Assembly (NCBI GenBank): GCA_916613615.1
Contig: OU744724.1
Span: 33,863,607 to 33,927,606 of the forward strand
Direction of reading: 5' to 3'
DNA from: Steromphala cineraria
Taxonomy: Eukaryota; Mollusca; Gastropoda; Trochida; Trochidae
DNA length: 64,000 bases
Shown piece by piece: positions 61,401-63,597 of this stretch. Made by a program: the position numbers and the translations under genes. Positions within the stretch are counted from its first letter, which is position 1. Each line of letters begins with the position of its first letter. Below the pieces are notes generated by a model, which was not told where the DNA came from, did no database searches, and worked only from the letters and a program-made list of their open reading frames with translations.

Positions 61401-63597
61401 GATTTTTATCGCATAAACTTTGTTTCTGATAAAAGAAATCAAGTGTTAGACCTTTATGCCTGATTCTACCATTACATGCAATAAAAGACCACAGTCTTAC
61501 TGTAAACAATTCAGTTGACTTCACAGTTATAACCATTAGCAGTATCTCAGGCAAACTTTTTGGTGTTTTTCAGTGGAGTTCATTCAGGGGAGGTAACTCT
61601 TTGTGAGAAATTACACTCAAGAAGAACTGAATTTTTTTTTCTTTGTCTATACAGATCTATTGGAGATTTATTCTGTTTAAATGAAATGAAATATATGATT
61701 GTCAATGTGACAGTTCTTTTTCATGTTATTTTTTAGATGGTTTCTTTAAATTCACAATATACAAGTGCATGCACATTGACTAAATTTCAAATTGAAATAC
61801 ACATTACTGAGCATAACTGCCCTCTTAAAGAAATACATTATGACCTAAACTTATACTTTGAAGAAGTGAAATAAACTGATTTTGAGAACAGTCATGAATA
61901 GTATCATATAAGCAAAAAAGGTTAGTAGGAATAGGATATGGCCCAACACATGTGAGGCAATTGCTAGTGCTTTTCAGTCAGCACGGAGTCTCCGAGAGTA
62001 TTGTCAAGGTGCGGCGACCGTCCTTCTCTGTTCATATTCTATACATTATCATGTATCTGTTTTAATTTTATATGAGTTTGTTTATACATACAATAGTCAT
62101 CAATTTACCATGAATAATGAGTATTTGGAAATTAAATGATCGACTGATTAAAAACAATAAATGACATGTTATGAGCACCCATCAACATACTGTGCAACTG
62201 TTGTCCCAAACTTCTACCTTGACCAACACAAGTGTGACTGTTTAGAGACAAAAATCATTTGATTAAATACCTGAATAAGCCTTTATTTAATGAGCACCAT
62301 TAACACGCTATGCAACCCTTGATCCTTCCCCAGAACTTCTACCTGGACCTACGCAAGAAGCACCAGACGCAGGACAGCACGCCCATCACCACCCGTCAGC
62401 TCGAGTCCCTCATTCGACTGACCGAGGCACGTGCTCGTCTTGAGCTGCGGGAAGTGTGCACAGCTGAGGACGCGGAGGAGGTGGTGGAGATTATGAAGTA
62501 CAGGTTGGTCAATGTTGATGTTAAAATGGCAACAGGTTCCTGTGTTGCTCATGATGTGATTAAGTGTTCAAAGTGTATTGTGTCTTTTCTTGGCAAGCAC
62601 GGCTTGTGGTTTGAATACTCATCCTGTATTTCTCAATGTGTGATATTTCCTGCAATGTTTTGACATAGAAATAACACAAAGAAAGCAGGTCTGCTAGCCT
62701 GCTCTGATGGACCCTATTTGAAATTTTTGAAAGATTTGGCTAAGGGTTAGGATCAAAGAGGAAACAGTTTCCCTTAGCGTTGTCCCTGAGCTTCATTCGA
62801 CTAGTGCTAGGATCTTCATGTATGTAGACTGTGTACACATGAGTACAATCTCAGTACATGTTTCTTTTTCCAGTATGGTTGATGTGTATTCAGACCAGTT
62901 TGGCTGGCTGGACTTCAAGAGATCACAGCATGGATCTGGCATGAGTGGACGCTCTCAGGTGAGTTATCTTGTAGATGTAAGCAGGTTAAGAGTTAGATGA
63001 ATTTTCACAGTTACTTTATAAATTTAATGGTATTTGAAATATCAAATTTTTGTTTTGATGCATATTTGGAAATGGAATACATCAAAAAGGCATATTTCTG
63101 GAGTAGTGAAGAAACACTTGAAAATTGTTCATATAATTTGCATCTTGAAGAAAAACTATTAATCACTGCCAAATTAAATTTTTAATGTTCAAATACTTCT
63201 TGACTAAACCAGGTAGATTAGTCAGTTTAAATTAAATTTCCTTCAAGAAATCAAACAGGCACACCTGTTTCTTCATATTGCTTATATCAGTATTACGCCA
63301 TGGAAGACTACTACAGTCATAATGTAATCATCACAAGTAACCAGACTCTGATTTTCTTGGTAGTAAACACAATGCTAAACTAAAAAAACATTATGGTTTT
63401 TTCTTAAAACTAACTAATTAAATTGTTTGAAAAAAATATAGGAAGGTCATTAGTATCCTCTGTTCATTTTTCTTTCTGAAATAAATATTCATTATTGTGT
63501 TTTTCAGCCCAAGAAAATGGTGTCAGCCCTGCAGAAGGTAGCTGAGCAAACCTACAACTCTATCTTTACAGTTCAGCAAATGAGGCAGATTGCCAAG
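22274..63597 (+). CDS. MCM8: MCM8, MCM-family DNA helicase (27 exons, 3' end outside window)
   Basis: MCM8 is an AAA+ helicase that works with MCM9 (and HROB in vertebrates) in homologous recombination, crosslink repair and meiosis, in the nucleus. Reading exons 1-27 in order gives: an RGG-rich N-terminus; PYKGWKMYF; the OB/zinc region with CASC and CPAQQC cysteine pairs; Walker [10 protein letters not shown]; Walker [11 protein letters not shown]; sensor 1 [13 protein letters not shown]; arginine finger LLSRFDLVF; the lid helix [12 protein letters not shown]; and the winged-helix start. Exons 2-27 total 2253 bases (751 codons) and join in phase; with exon 1 this approaches the usual length of about 840 aa, missing about 30-40 C-terminal residues. 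Exon 1 is out of phase with exon 2 as written. Introns 7, 9 and 12 are enlarged by retroelements, but no coding residue is interrupted. Confidence 0.93.
22743..22854 (+). CDS. MCM8: MCM8 exon 2
   Basis: Acceptor TTCCCAG|, donor GAAG|GTGATT, leaving phase 1. It encodes [18 protein letters not shown] and then the MCM8-typical [13 protein letters not shown]. Confidence 0.85.
23054..23136 (+). CDS. MCM8: MCM8 exon 3
   Basis: Acceptor TTTTCAG|, donor GTA|GTAAGT. It encodes [18 protein letters not shown], matching the vertebrate segment after the GWK motif. Confidence 0.88.
23250..23300. repeat. pogo/Tigger-like end fragment
   Basis: TACAGTGGAACACGGATATA resembles the end of the TA-flanked MITE at 54960-55118. 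No opposite end is evident. Confidence 0.35.
23434..23833. mobile_element. hAT-like MITE in MCM8 intron 3
   Basis: The ends TAGGGATGTCACG and CGTGACATCCCTA are exact inverted repeats, flanked by ATGTTAAT at 23426-23433 and 23834-23841. It carries ACGATACGATAC motifs at the left end and no coding capacity. Confidence 0.85.
23913..23973 (+). CDS. MCM8: MCM8 exon 4
   Basis: Acceptor TTCCAG|, donor CAAG|GTAAGG, leaving phase 1. It encodes [20 protein letters not shown], part of the N-terminal helical domain. Confidence 0.87.
24099..24422. mobile_element. TTAA-flanked MITE (Kolobok/piggyBac-like) in MCM8 intron 4
   Basis: The ends AGAGCCACTC and GAGTGGCTCT are inverted and lie between TTAA at 24095-24098 and at 24423-24426. 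No transposase is present. TTAA targets fit Kolobok or piggyBac; which one cannot be told. Confidence 0.75.
24594..24682 (+). CDS. MCM8: MCM8 exon 5
   Basis: Acceptor ATTGCAG|, donor CCAG|GTGAAA. It encodes [20 protein letters not shown] and then GLAMHQ, the conserved end of the N-terminal A domain. Confidence 0.88.
25014..25858 (+). mobile_element. minisatellite-bearing element, family A copy 2
   Basis: It starts TAGCTCATCTGGCCTGTAAG, then a GTCCATC/GTCCGT microsatellite, then about five units of about 145 bases with CATCTTCTTCTCCAGAACCA and GGTGGCCCTGTGACCCC. It ends in GATGAGCTACAGAGCC and its hairpin partner. It is the same family as 5605-6903 in the opposite orientation, in MCM8 intron 5. 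Confidence 0.7.
25862..25965 (+). repeat. family A head fragment directly following copy 2
   Basis: The first 95 or so bases of the family (TAGCTCATCTGGCCTGTAAG through GTCCGTAAACTTTGTGG) restart immediately after copy 2 and then stop. This suggests a tandem or nested insertion or an aborted copy. Confidence 0.6.
26419..26572 (+). CDS. MCM8: MCM8 exon 6
   Basis: Acceptor TTGCAG|, donor ACG|GTAAGT, leaving phase 1. It encodes an acidic, proline-rich linker and then [20 protein letters not shown], the start of the OB fold. Confidence 0.9.
26945..27045 (+). CDS. MCM8: MCM8 exon 7 (first half of zinc finger)
   Basis: It encodes [20 protein letters not shown] and the first zinc-ligand pair CASC. 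Donor CAG|GTACAC in phase 0. The following intron is 8 kb and holds the tyrosine-recombinase retroelement array. Confidence 0.92.
27150..27230 (-). repeat. possible Penelope-like end with degenerate hammerhead
   Basis: On the minus strand AGGATCTATACCGAAACGTT resembles the stem II, GAAA and stem III part of ribozymes in Penelope-like elements, followed by ACTGTCCAATAAAGAAT. The CTGATGA core is not intact (AGAATAA). Weak evidence. Confidence 0.3.
28101..29426 (+). CDS. gag-like protein of U1
   Basis: 441 aa from ATG 28101 (the frame is open upstream but without ATG). The N-terminal part is Ser/Thr-rich with a basic start ([10 protein letters not shown]). The middle is helical. The C-terminal part has three putative zinc motifs: a CCHC knuckle ([14 protein letters not shown]), a CCCH-like run ([18 protein letters not shown]) and [13 protein letters not shown]. 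This is as in gag proteins of DIRS-like elements: RNA packaging. Intact. Confidence 0.75.
   Translation: MPPTRRSRRSSTISRPIIEDSQSSGEDNGHNGASTDTRPYSQFPRNWSIAKISEYVHRTIGVRVPEGLTRNQLQKFYTDNLNLAISRSQTTSGSVPEVDLPRPSTSDDTSTDPPSNSQLSTMVTNLQSSVNSLRQLLSQHMNTTSSTMGIPTVSQSDQGSAHTLMTAQSTTTAFNGQVGHDSGVDFDHIETVSPSLKKSIWEGKDVNLALLLCPDEISSCARKIHIDNMELLLKPTSDRRLQQPLTIEMFILAFTRYKDIMLMRWPQRSQELSRYLRNVVEMHSMYQDQSFYHYHKRFSAKAAAVLEQQNVKVNWAKIDDQLYRAIFTGRRVNACQLCQDIGHTSQFCPLVSSASAPSPSSSQPGGPAPPRRPTTDRYGRQVQFHRGVPICNNFNSDKCIHQPCKFEHVCSYCRKPHSARKCRQGHGDEDTPRHKSGQSKQ
29454..31073 (+). CDS. reverse transcriptase-RNase H of U1
   Basis: 539 aa from ATG 29454, 27 bases after gag ends. The RT shows [39 protein letters not shown] and the catalytic HLLDDFLT box. 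RNase H shows [36 protein letters not shown] and [14 protein letters not shown], with the D-E-D-D acids present. It makes cDNA from the element RNA. Intact, and overlaps the recombinase frame by 70 bases. Confidence 0.88.
   Translation: MDLLEARLQDYPDVEFSSNLINGLRHGFMTGIDNPPTTSTVCRNLLSARQNEEAVNELLDGELSKGYLIGPFEISPFPVHRVSPIGIAEGKYSKKKRLIVDLSSPHNDEDNPSLNSLIDKSLYSLSYVKIDDAVRIIKRVGGHAYMCKVDITDAFKLIPTHPTVWHLHGISWHSKLFYYTRLVFGSRSSPKIFDSLSVALCWIANNVYSIQHILHLLDDFLTIDSTQQQGEQTMAKLLHLFTELGIPLSAKKTLGPTTCLEYLGIILDSDLMQSRLPREKVLRIIDLISSVEEKRKVTKRTLLSVLGHLNFASQVIKPGRAFVSYLLKLAHSVKHLHHHVTLNKDCQLDFNMWKEFLTTWNGKSFFYEDELTAPDFNLFTDAAGSIGFGAFFKGHWFAERWSPQWRVTADKDYSIAALELYPIVMAAAVWGHLWCRMSIRFMCDNISTVSILNKCRSRSPFIMRLIRKLVLLAAQYNFTFSASHLPGRDNIIADALSRLQIQRFRQLVTDADPSPTQCLQLTQVTVPSIVLSTSCGSKP
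31004..32020 (+). CDS. tyrosine recombinase of U1
   Basis: About 338 codons, in the -1 frame relative to RT, open from 31004 (GTG); the first in-frame ATG is only near 31121, inside the core-binding domain. Expression by frameshift from the RT frame, or an unusual start, is therefore likely. Motifs: first Arg in [22 protein letters not shown] with the HxxR pair, and [14 protein letters not shown] with the catalytic Tyr. It joins circular cDNA to the genome without target duplication (known for the family). Confidence 0.85.
   Translation: MPPADAGDRAFNSTLNQLWEQALASSTQVIYKSGVQAFLMFMAMCGVVWWPCVLPQLSEQTLLHFVDHCHHKLKLSVATIRSYLCGVRFEYLKCGVDNPWSSGQLLRLETIMRGLKRAPTASTLTRLPVTVNILHSMCVRLCGGLFSTYLDRLFKSVFSLAFYAFLRCGEFTCEAFDDTRNLSISSVWFCDNGSSIKLRLKTSKADHFHKGVTIHVTSVAGPTCPVAAMKGYLQLRKTIDTPSHAALFVTDSGVPLNRLFFIRMMRETLTAIGENPNNYNGHSFRIGAATSAAMARIPDHLIKTMGRWKSDCYVRYIRVNAASIANAQRTLADLSLHL
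32098..32557 (+). repeat. B segment of U1 (B1)
   Basis: 460 bases ending TTGTCATTATAAAT. It contains two direct repeats of about 110 bases, each with CCAAAACTGG then CCAGTTTTGG (inverted), and TTGGCTRTGTACTACCG. It is the same as 33355-33814 and 34612-35071 except for single changes near its start (TTTCAATAAC against TTTTAATAAC). Confidence 0.85.
32558..33814 (+). mobile_element. non-autonomous unit U2 (R1-R2-B)
   Basis: 1257 bases: R1 (32558-33004) as in U1, a non-coding 350-base R2 (33005-33354) in place of the genes, then B (33355-33814). It has the same ends as U1 and must rely on U1-type enzymes. Confidence 0.85.
33815..35071 (+). mobile_element. non-autonomous unit U3 (R1-R2-B)
   Basis: By eye an exact head-to-tail copy of U2, also 1257 bases. 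Its right boundary is ATAAAT|TAAATTG; exon 8 of MCM8 begins 41 bases later. Confidence 0.88.
35113..35154 (+). CDS. MCM8: MCM8 exon 8
   Basis: 14 codons ([14 protein letters not shown]) between GCTACAG| and AAG|GTAGGT. It corresponds to the FPLPDGKYSLPTK segment of vertebrate MCM8 between the zinc ligands. Confidence 0.9.
35439..35524 (+). CDS. MCM8: MCM8 exon 9 (second half of zinc finger)
   Basis: It encodes [17 protein letters not shown] and then ETIDWQTIR. The C-x4-C pair completes the zinc site begun in exon 7. Leaves phase 2. Confidence 0.92.
35679..35737 (+). ncRNA. type I hammerhead ribozyme motif
   Basis: Core CTGATGA (35693-35699), stem II GTCC/GGAC around AGATCAAT, then GAAA (35716-35719). 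Stem III is minimal: AC pairs with GT around TA, giving a GUA cleavage triplet and a predicted cut after 35725. Stem I closes with AGT/ACT and, beyond an internal loop, ATTGCTT/AAGCAAT. All conserved core bases are present. Such short-stem-III ribozymes occur in Penelope-like elements and retrozymes (known). It lies in MCM8 intron 9, in sense. Confidence 0.8.
37269..37597. mobile_element. MITE with CAGGGTTTTAC ends and 5-bp duplication
   Basis: The ends CAGGGTTTTAC and GTAAAACCCTG are exact inverted repeats. CACGT flanks both sides (37264-37268 and 37598-37602). The CAGGG ends are hAT-like, but a 5-bp duplication is shorter than the usual 8. Confidence 0.65.
38116..41280 (+). CDS. LINE endonuclease-reverse transcriptase with PHD-like finger
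   Basis: 1054 aa from ATG 38116, uninterrupted. The APE-type endonuclease at about residues 50-300 shows [31 protein letters not shown] and [10 protein letters not shown]. The RT at about 500-780 shows [51 protein letters not shown] and [11 protein letters not shown]. Between the RT and the conserved C-terminal part sits a cysteine-rich module (CAVC, RCTQC, GWVHKKC, CARC) resembling a PHD finger. The C-terminal part has LYGSETWA and [10 protein letters not shown], typical of the RTE/craniofacial-development-protein-2-like RT group. It copies its own RNA by target-primed reverse transcription. Confidence 0.88.
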   Translation: MSSRNRRRKPDGASSTNAAGSVSGLADLRARGSAGSGYGKSCERPEHFNISSWNVGTMRGKANEVVETISRRKIDLCCLQETRWRNEGVRKIAGKDTFCKFYWSGNDKGIGGVGILLSEKWWEKVFEVKRISDRIILVRLVVGRVVFAIVCIYAPQVGLSEEMKDHFYEQLQSVVATVPGTEELFVCGDWNGHIGFATSGYEGVHGGHAIGQRNAEGERLLEFAVANNLVIGNSVFEKRPKHLVTYQSGGAMTQIDYILFRRSFRKHVTNVRVILGEECATQHNMLICNLKVEPPHKCIHKFTPRIKLWKLKEPSVQAEFADRFTRKNRDTAAVGVEEQWKRLKDGLKDAAADVCGVSSKHKWKKQTWWWNQDVDLAVRQKRQCYKAWKAGGSREAYNDSKRAAKAAVHHAKTEAEKDTFSTINLKSSEIYKLAKQMRNDNQDVMGEKPIRNDDGELSLDDEAKKKSWKQHYERLLNVEFPWNPDNLSHEPPVEGPSIPITQEMITKAINKMKTGKAAGPSGIVAEMLKPTGELGASQVHELFEAIIREGCIPAEWEESFIVSLYKGKGDALNRGNYRGLKLIDQVMKVLERVAEQLIRQQIQIDDMQFGFMPGRGTTDAIFIIRQVMEKHLAAQKPLYMAFVDLEKAFDRVPREVIWWALRKLGVNEWLVQLVKSMYTNVRSRVRVGNSYSEDFDVQVGVHQGSVLSPLLFIIVLEALSSEFRTSCPWELLYADDLGIIDTSLEALKERLIRWKSGMEEKGLRVNMDKTKVMIAGPNLDLMRKSGKHPCAVCLSGTGSNSIRCTQCLGWVHKKCSGISGALHEDPNFKCARCTGAARPIDGRSHTEVDIGDDKLEVVTDFCYLGDTLSSGGGCELAAATRCRSAWKKFRELLPILTNKHLPKATRGHVYSACVRSVLLYGSETWAVSANTLKKLQRNDRAMVRWICLTKPEDNIPFESLLAQVNLKNITDVMRKSRLRWLGHIERSNGWIAQVRQMRIPSERTSGRPKLSWEDLVKRDRKTLKMETTNPHSRQEWRGRLRSRPDSQATPSSED
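41311..41336 (+). repeat. (TGA)n tail of the LINE
   Basis: A TGATGA run begins 30 bases after the LINE stop codon. A short 3' UTR ending in a microsatellite is usual for RTE-type LINEs. It marks the element's 3' end; the 5' end is somewhere between about 37.8 and 38.1 kb. Confidence 0.65.
41834..41916 (+). CDS. MCM8: MCM8 exon 10
   Basis: It encodes [20 protein letters not shown] and then ELTADL, the OB-fold segment (vertebrate [14 protein letters not shown]). Enters in phase 2, leaves in phase 1 (CTAG|GTATGT). Confidence 0.92.
42296..42364 (+). CDS. MCM8: MCM8 exon 11
   Basis: It encodes [20 protein letters not shown] and EE, the MCM hallmark CxPGDxVTxxGIVK. Donor GAAG|GTAGTT. Confidence 0.92.
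42914..43097 (+). CDS. MCM8: MCM8 exon 12
   Basis: It encodes [20 protein letters not shown], a Gly/Ser/Lys spacer and [20 protein letters not shown]. It leaves phase 2 at GTCGG|GTGGGT. The next intron is 7.5 kb because of the DIRS element. Confidence 0.92.
43769..43985. repeat. DIRS left inverted terminal repeat
   Basis: It begins TTCTTTTTCAGAAGGGATCC and matches the right terminal repeat in reverse up to CTTACCACTTATCAATCTG. Its outermost part is shorter than the right copy's, as in DIRS1. Confidence 0.85.
44571..46425 (+). pseudogene. DIRS gag-like ORF1 with a frameshift
   Basis: ATG 44571 opens a cysteine-rich start ([22 protein letters not shown]), typical of DIRS gag N-termini. That frame stops at 44808-44810. 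The rest continues in another frame through 46425 (open from 44629): a basic KRKRKSK patch, Pro/Ser/Gly-rich middle and an RG/KG-rich basic tail. The switch coincides with a run of nine C at 44791-44799, so a one-base length change there breaks the frame. It could be an assembly error. Confidence 0.7.
46293..48602 (+). CDS. DIRS ORF2: reverse transcriptase, RNase H, methyltransferase-like region
   Basis: Open for 769 codons from a GTG at 46293, overlapping ORF1 by 133 bases in the -1 frame. There is no ATG before the RT, so frameshift expression is plausible. The RT has [48 protein letters not shown] and HPYLDDWLI. RNase H has [34 protein letters not shown] and [12 protein letters not shown]. 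After it, [23 protein letters not shown] and WAFPPLPLI match the region often called methyltransferase-like in DIRS elements. Confidence 0.85.
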   Translation: MERAIRGTLRSTAREGERPGEKPTACQGQAVVFSGQKGRQQGPLSLFLPSLEDRQGTGVSPEAGIHCLLPVVLEDRQGTGVSPEAGIHCLLPDVPVGGRLSRFLEEWEVVSSNPWVLSTLRDGHLPLWKVGPPPFTGVRSTPVPASPGKAQVLRAEVTALLDKAAIEVVPVGQEEVGYYSTYFLVTKKDGGFRPILNLKYLNRMLEIPSFKMETLRSVIASVGSGDWLSSIDLKDAYLHVPMHPQFKKYLRFAFDGVCYQFRVLPFGISTAPRVFTKLMLVPAQVARSRGRCCHPYLDDWLIRALSRQLNQEATQEIMNILVRLGWIINLKKSDLAPSQDLVFLGARFRTAEGLVSLAPDRVIKVSLAVSHFLQSPSQPARSWLRLLGNMAATVDIVWRARLRMRPVQQALAGLWSHADDLERQVPIPGWLPAHLEWWLNRDNLSRGIPLEVPRPSVTIQTDASLSGWGGVMGDHLASGLWSAEESKLHINVLELRAVRRVFSRFSPLIQGQVVRLEMDNQTAMTYILKQGGTVSPSLLEEAWQFLLWCDHLDIKAMPEYLPGIDNVRADALSRRILAPHEWMLHRGTFDTISQLYGSFQVDLFASVATRQTPVFCSKIPDPAALASDAFAIDWTDRVLWAFPPLPLIPRVLSQMGSQPPRLLVLVTPLWTAQSWFPSVLRFLVRPPVLLPCRRGLLSQEGMPHPNPRIQWVAWPLSGIASRRAVFLHELQTQYWLRGGIRRTFSTRIDGPVMRAGVEVEGFSIPFLQG
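46367..49501 (+). CDS. DIRS ORF3 ending in tyrosine recombinase
   Basis: Open for 1044 codons from ATG 46367. The first 700 or so codons overlap ORF2 in another frame and are low-complexity Ser/Gly/Arg-rich. The recombinase itself is read from about 48410: [33 protein letters not shown] (first Arg), [14 protein letters not shown] (HxxR) and [16 protein letters not shown] (W in place of the second His, catalytic Tyr). It inserts circular cDNA. Whether the overlapping upstream part is translated is unknown. Confidence 0.8.
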   Translation: MPRASSRLFGAKGAPTRAPKPLPAQSGGPPGDRSVAGGGNPLPSPSCSGGPPGDRSVARGGNPLSSPRRSSRGPSVSVPGGVGSSFFESLGPVHTQGWSLATLESWATAFYRSEEHTCASLPGKSAGSTRRGHSSAGQGSYRSRSGGPGGSRVLLDVLPGHQERRRIQAHPQFEVSEQNAGDTIVQDGDSQVCDSIGRVGRLALLNRPQGCVSSCPDAPPVQEVSSLRFRRGVLPVSCAPLRHLDGAKGVHQTDAGSSPSGQIEGQVLPPVPGRLAHQGPFTSAEPGSHPGDYEHSCSPGLDHQPEEVRPCPITRPCLSGGQVPHRGGTSFPGSGQGDQGFPGRLPFPSVSVSAGQVLASAVGEYGGHGRHSVESPPQDETSSAGSGRSVVSCGRSRAASPHSRVAPGSSRVVAEQGQSIQGHSLGGPETLSYDPDRCLPLRLGRGHGRSLGLRPVVCGGVQVAHQCVGTSGGQESVQSIQSADSGPGRTSRDGQSDGNDLHSQARRDSVTFPSRGSLAVSTVVRSPRHQGDAGVSSRDRQRSGRCAISSHSGPARMDAPPGDIRHYLPVVRIVPGGSVCVRGNETDPGLLLQNPGPGSSGLRRLRDRLDRQGAVGVPTLAPHSQGSIADGQSTSQTSGVGDPIVDGSELVPVGAQISGTASCTITVSAGPSIPGGNAPPESQDSVGGLATVRNRLQESGIPARVADTILASRRDSTNIQYEDRWACYARWCGSRGLLDPFSAGLVPVLEFLQSRLDDGLAASTVRGYSTAISAFHIPVDGTVLGGHPLVQRFLAGVDRIRPPVRRISPSWDLSYVLDWLSGPSFRDLDSLSLQLLTWKAAFLVAITSGRRVGDIHAMSADPELTVFHKDRVSIRLPDSYRPKVAHSFHVSAPIELPAMSQPASSGARSTIPHILDVRRTLKKYVQRTKSIRKDKQLFCCYGGGKSGVPASKQTISRWIVSAICMGYFYKGHQPPEGLKAHSVRAVATSKAYAAALPIEEICSAAIWSRPSTFIKHYQLDKHSSERARFGRTVLSSGQSQAPPN
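46437..46570 (+). repeat. 69-base tandem duplication inside ORF2
   Basis: CTGGAGGACCGCCAGGGGAC through CCACTGCCTTCTCCCAG occurs twice, 69 bases apart, adding 23 codons ([20 protein letters not shown]) in frame before the RT domain. It keeps both overlapping frames open. Confidence 0.8.
49951..50047. repeat. DIRS internal complementary region
   Basis: TTATGCAATAGTACCCCAAG through TTCTGAAAAAGAAT is the complement of the left end; GAACAAACCTGTAGAGG through TCCTTGGGGTAC is the complement of the right end. The two meet at AATCGAAC, the predicted circle junction. Confidence 0.85.
50083..50323. repeat. DIRS right inverted terminal repeat
   Basis: It starts GATAAGTGGTAAGATTAGAG and extends past GGATCCCCTTCAAAGAATC to GTTTGTTCGAA. 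It carries an outer extension absent from the left copy. Confidence 0.85.
50600..50630 (+). CDS. MCM8: MCM8 exon 13 (31-base micro-exon)
   Basis: It encodes [11 protein letters not shown] with its neighbour's bases: the first MCM AAA+ signature (LCPxIxGHE). Enters phase 2, leaves phase 0 (GAG|GTATGA). It lies 277 bases after the DIRS right end. Confidence 0.92.
50792..50854 (+). CDS. MCM8: MCM8 exon 14
   Basis: It encodes [20 protein letters not shown] and K, the MCM-family VKxGxxLxLFGG helix. Confidence 0.93.
50990..51072 (+). repeat. CR1/L2-like LINE or SINE 3' tail
   Basis: AAAGCGCCTTTGAGCAGCAC then GGCGCTATACAAATG followed by a TAGATAGATAGA run resembles the GCGCTATATAAAT tails shared by CR1/L2 elements and SINEs. 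The 5' part is not recognised. Confidence 0.5.
51262..52329. mobile_element. inverted-end DNA element (1.07 kb) in MCM8 intron 14
   Basis: CGTATATTACAATGTATACGGCG at the left (key part CGTATATTAC) is inverted in CTTATAAACTGTAATATACG at the right. Both ends carry GGCGACCCCC and a CCCCCCAA block. No open frame and no clear target duplication. Internal segments recur in the 57.2-58.8 kb element. Confidence 0.6.
52651..52671 (+). repeat. MCM8: duplicated exon 15 start (decoy splice acceptor)
   Basis: AGAACCGTATTCCAGTGCGAG occurs here and again at 52700-52720 at the true exon 15 start, each preceded by a TTTCTCTTSTRTTTRA-like pyrimidine tract. Splicing to this copy would include 49 extra bases and shift the frame. 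Confidence 0.85.
52702..52770 (+). CDS. MCM8: MCM8 exon 15 (Walker A)
   Basis: It encodes [20 protein letters not shown] and [12 protein letters not shown] is the MCM Walker A ATP-binding loop. The acceptor is TTGAAG|, the donor CAG|GTACAT. Confidence 0.95.
53166..53521. mobile_element. TTAA-flanked MITE abutting MCM8 exon 16
   Basis: The ends AGGGGCAGTAGCACGTTTTT and AAAAACGTGCTACTGCCCCT are near-perfect inverted repeats between TTAA at 53162-53165 and 53522-53525. It is Kolobok/piggyBac-like, without enzyme. Its right end lies only 14 bases before exon 16. Confidence 0.85.
53536..53613 (+). CDS. MCM8: MCM8 exon 16
   Basis: It encodes [20 protein letters not shown] and TASGLT, the helicase segment after Walker A. 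Acceptor CCTGTTGTAG|, donor ACG|GTACGC. Confidence 0.94.
53979..54116 (+). CDS. MCM8: MCM8 exon 17 (Walker B)
   Basis: It encodes [20 protein letters not shown], then [11 protein letters not shown] with the Walker B acids DE, then [10 protein letters not shown]. Confidence 0.95.
54697..54740 (+). CDS. MCM8: MCM8 exon 18
   Basis: It encodes [14 protein letters not shown], the MCM presensor-1 hairpin region. Leaves phase 2 (GCAG|GTAAGC). Confidence 0.94.
54960..55118. mobile_element. pogo/Tigger-like MITE in MCM8 intron 18
   Basis: The ends CAGTAGAACACGGATATA and TATATCCATGTTCTACTG are inverted and flanked by TA on both sides (54958-54959 and 55119-55120), as in Tc1/mariner-pogo elements. 159 bases, non-coding. 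Confidence 0.75.
55180..55266 (+). CDS. MCM8: MCM8 exon 19 (sensor 1)
   Basis: It encodes [20 protein letters not shown] and KAKTVAENL. The AAANP stretch is MCM sensor 1. Donor CTCAA|GTATAT, phase 2. Confidence 0.94.
55521..55773. mobile_element. foldback MITE with 9-bp target duplication (copy 2)
   Basis: It starts CATCCTGCTACATCAGCG and ends with the reverse complement, with arms of about 85 bases around a unique centre of about 85. TGATTACTA flanks both sides (55512-55520 and 55774-55782). It shares the CATCCTG tip with the 4909 copy. In MCM8 intron 19. Confidence 0.88.
55986..56049 (+). CDS. MCM8: MCM8 exon 20 (arginine finger)
   Basis: It encodes [20 protein letters not shown] and DE. 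SRFD is the MCM arginine-finger motif that acts on ATP of the next subunit. Confidence 0.95.
56442..56497 (+). CDS. MCM8: MCM8 exon 21
   Basis: It encodes [19 protein letters not shown], matching vertebrate LLSEHVIAIRAGKQR. Leaves phase 2 (AAGAG|GTGAGA). Confidence 0.92.
56695..56888. mobile_element. foldback MITE with 9-bp target duplication (copy 3)
   Basis: CATCTTCCTATGCAGAGCC and its reverse partner at the right form arms of about 60 bases (CAGTTTCCAAACTGTCA against TGACAGTTTGGAAACTG). TTGAAGGGT flanks both sides (56686-56694 and 56889-56897). In MCM8 intron 21. Confidence 0.87.
57235..58833. mobile_element. hAT-like element (1.6 kb) with GTATCG-rich ends
   Basis: The left end TAGTGGTGGGACG and the right end CAGCACTA are imperfectly inverted, flanked by TGATTTTG (57227-57234 and 58834-58841). 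Both subterminal regions are rich in ATCGATAC/GTATCG. The middle shares blocks with the 51.3-52.3 kb element, suggesting nesting. No transposase frame. In MCM8 intron 21. Confidence 0.7.
58994..59027 (+). CDS. MCM8: MCM8 exon 22 (34-base micro-exon)
   Basis: It encodes [12 protein letters not shown] in phase between TTTGCAG| and CAG|GTGAGT. It lies in the variable linker between the AAA+ core and the lid domain, where vertebrate MCM8 is also divergent, so support comes from phase and splice sites. Confidence 0.75.
59061..59556. repeat. GTCTCCCCC-ended repeat with internal 175-base direct duplication
   Basis: TGTCTCCCCC at the left and GGGGGAGACA at the right are inverted. Inside, TCGTTTCCGGAGCA through CATGTAGATGTGCCTTT occurs twice. 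A third diverged copy of the TTTCCGGAGCAG block lies at about 60145. Confidence 0.6.
59786..60616. mobile_element. inverted-repeat element with 9-bp target duplication (copy 4, 831 bases)
   Basis: The ends share, inverted, TCATACCCGAG and TAGCCTCTGTTCTATTA over about 65 bases. ATTTGCACA flanks both sides (59777-59785 and 60617-60625). The interior includes a CCGTCTGTATGTCCGTCC stretch and a TTTCCGGAGCAG block. No open frame. In MCM8 intron 22. Confidence 0.8.
60788..60901 (+). CDS. MCM8: MCM8 exon 23
   Basis: 38 codons in phase 0. The end reads [20 protein letters not shown] and LLRK, matching the vertebrate PLSERLK..DPIPHQLLRK. Confidence 0.93.
61304..61369 (+). CDS. MCM8: MCM8 exon 24
   Basis: It encodes [20 protein letters not shown] and LQ, the start of the AAA+ lid. 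Acceptor TTTCCAG|, donor CAG|GTTGGT. Confidence 0.93.
62334..62503 (+). CDS. MCM8: MCM8 exon 25 (sensor 2 / lid)
   Basis: It encodes [40 protein letters not shown] and then [27 protein letters not shown] is the MCM lid with the sensor 2 arginine. The GC content is notably higher than the flanking introns. Leaves phase 2. Confidence 0.95.
62874..62958 (+). CDS. MCM8: MCM8 exon 26
   Basis: It encodes [20 protein letters not shown] and SGMSGRSQ, matching the MCM8-specific [11 protein letters not shown] stretch. Confidence 0.94.
63508..63597 (+). CDS. MCM8: MCM8 exon 27 (last exon in window)
   Basis: 30 codons in phase 0: [20 protein letters not shown] and [10 protein letters not shown], the winged-helix start. 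The donor AAG|GTATTG shows that at least one more exon follows outside the window. Confidence 0.92.
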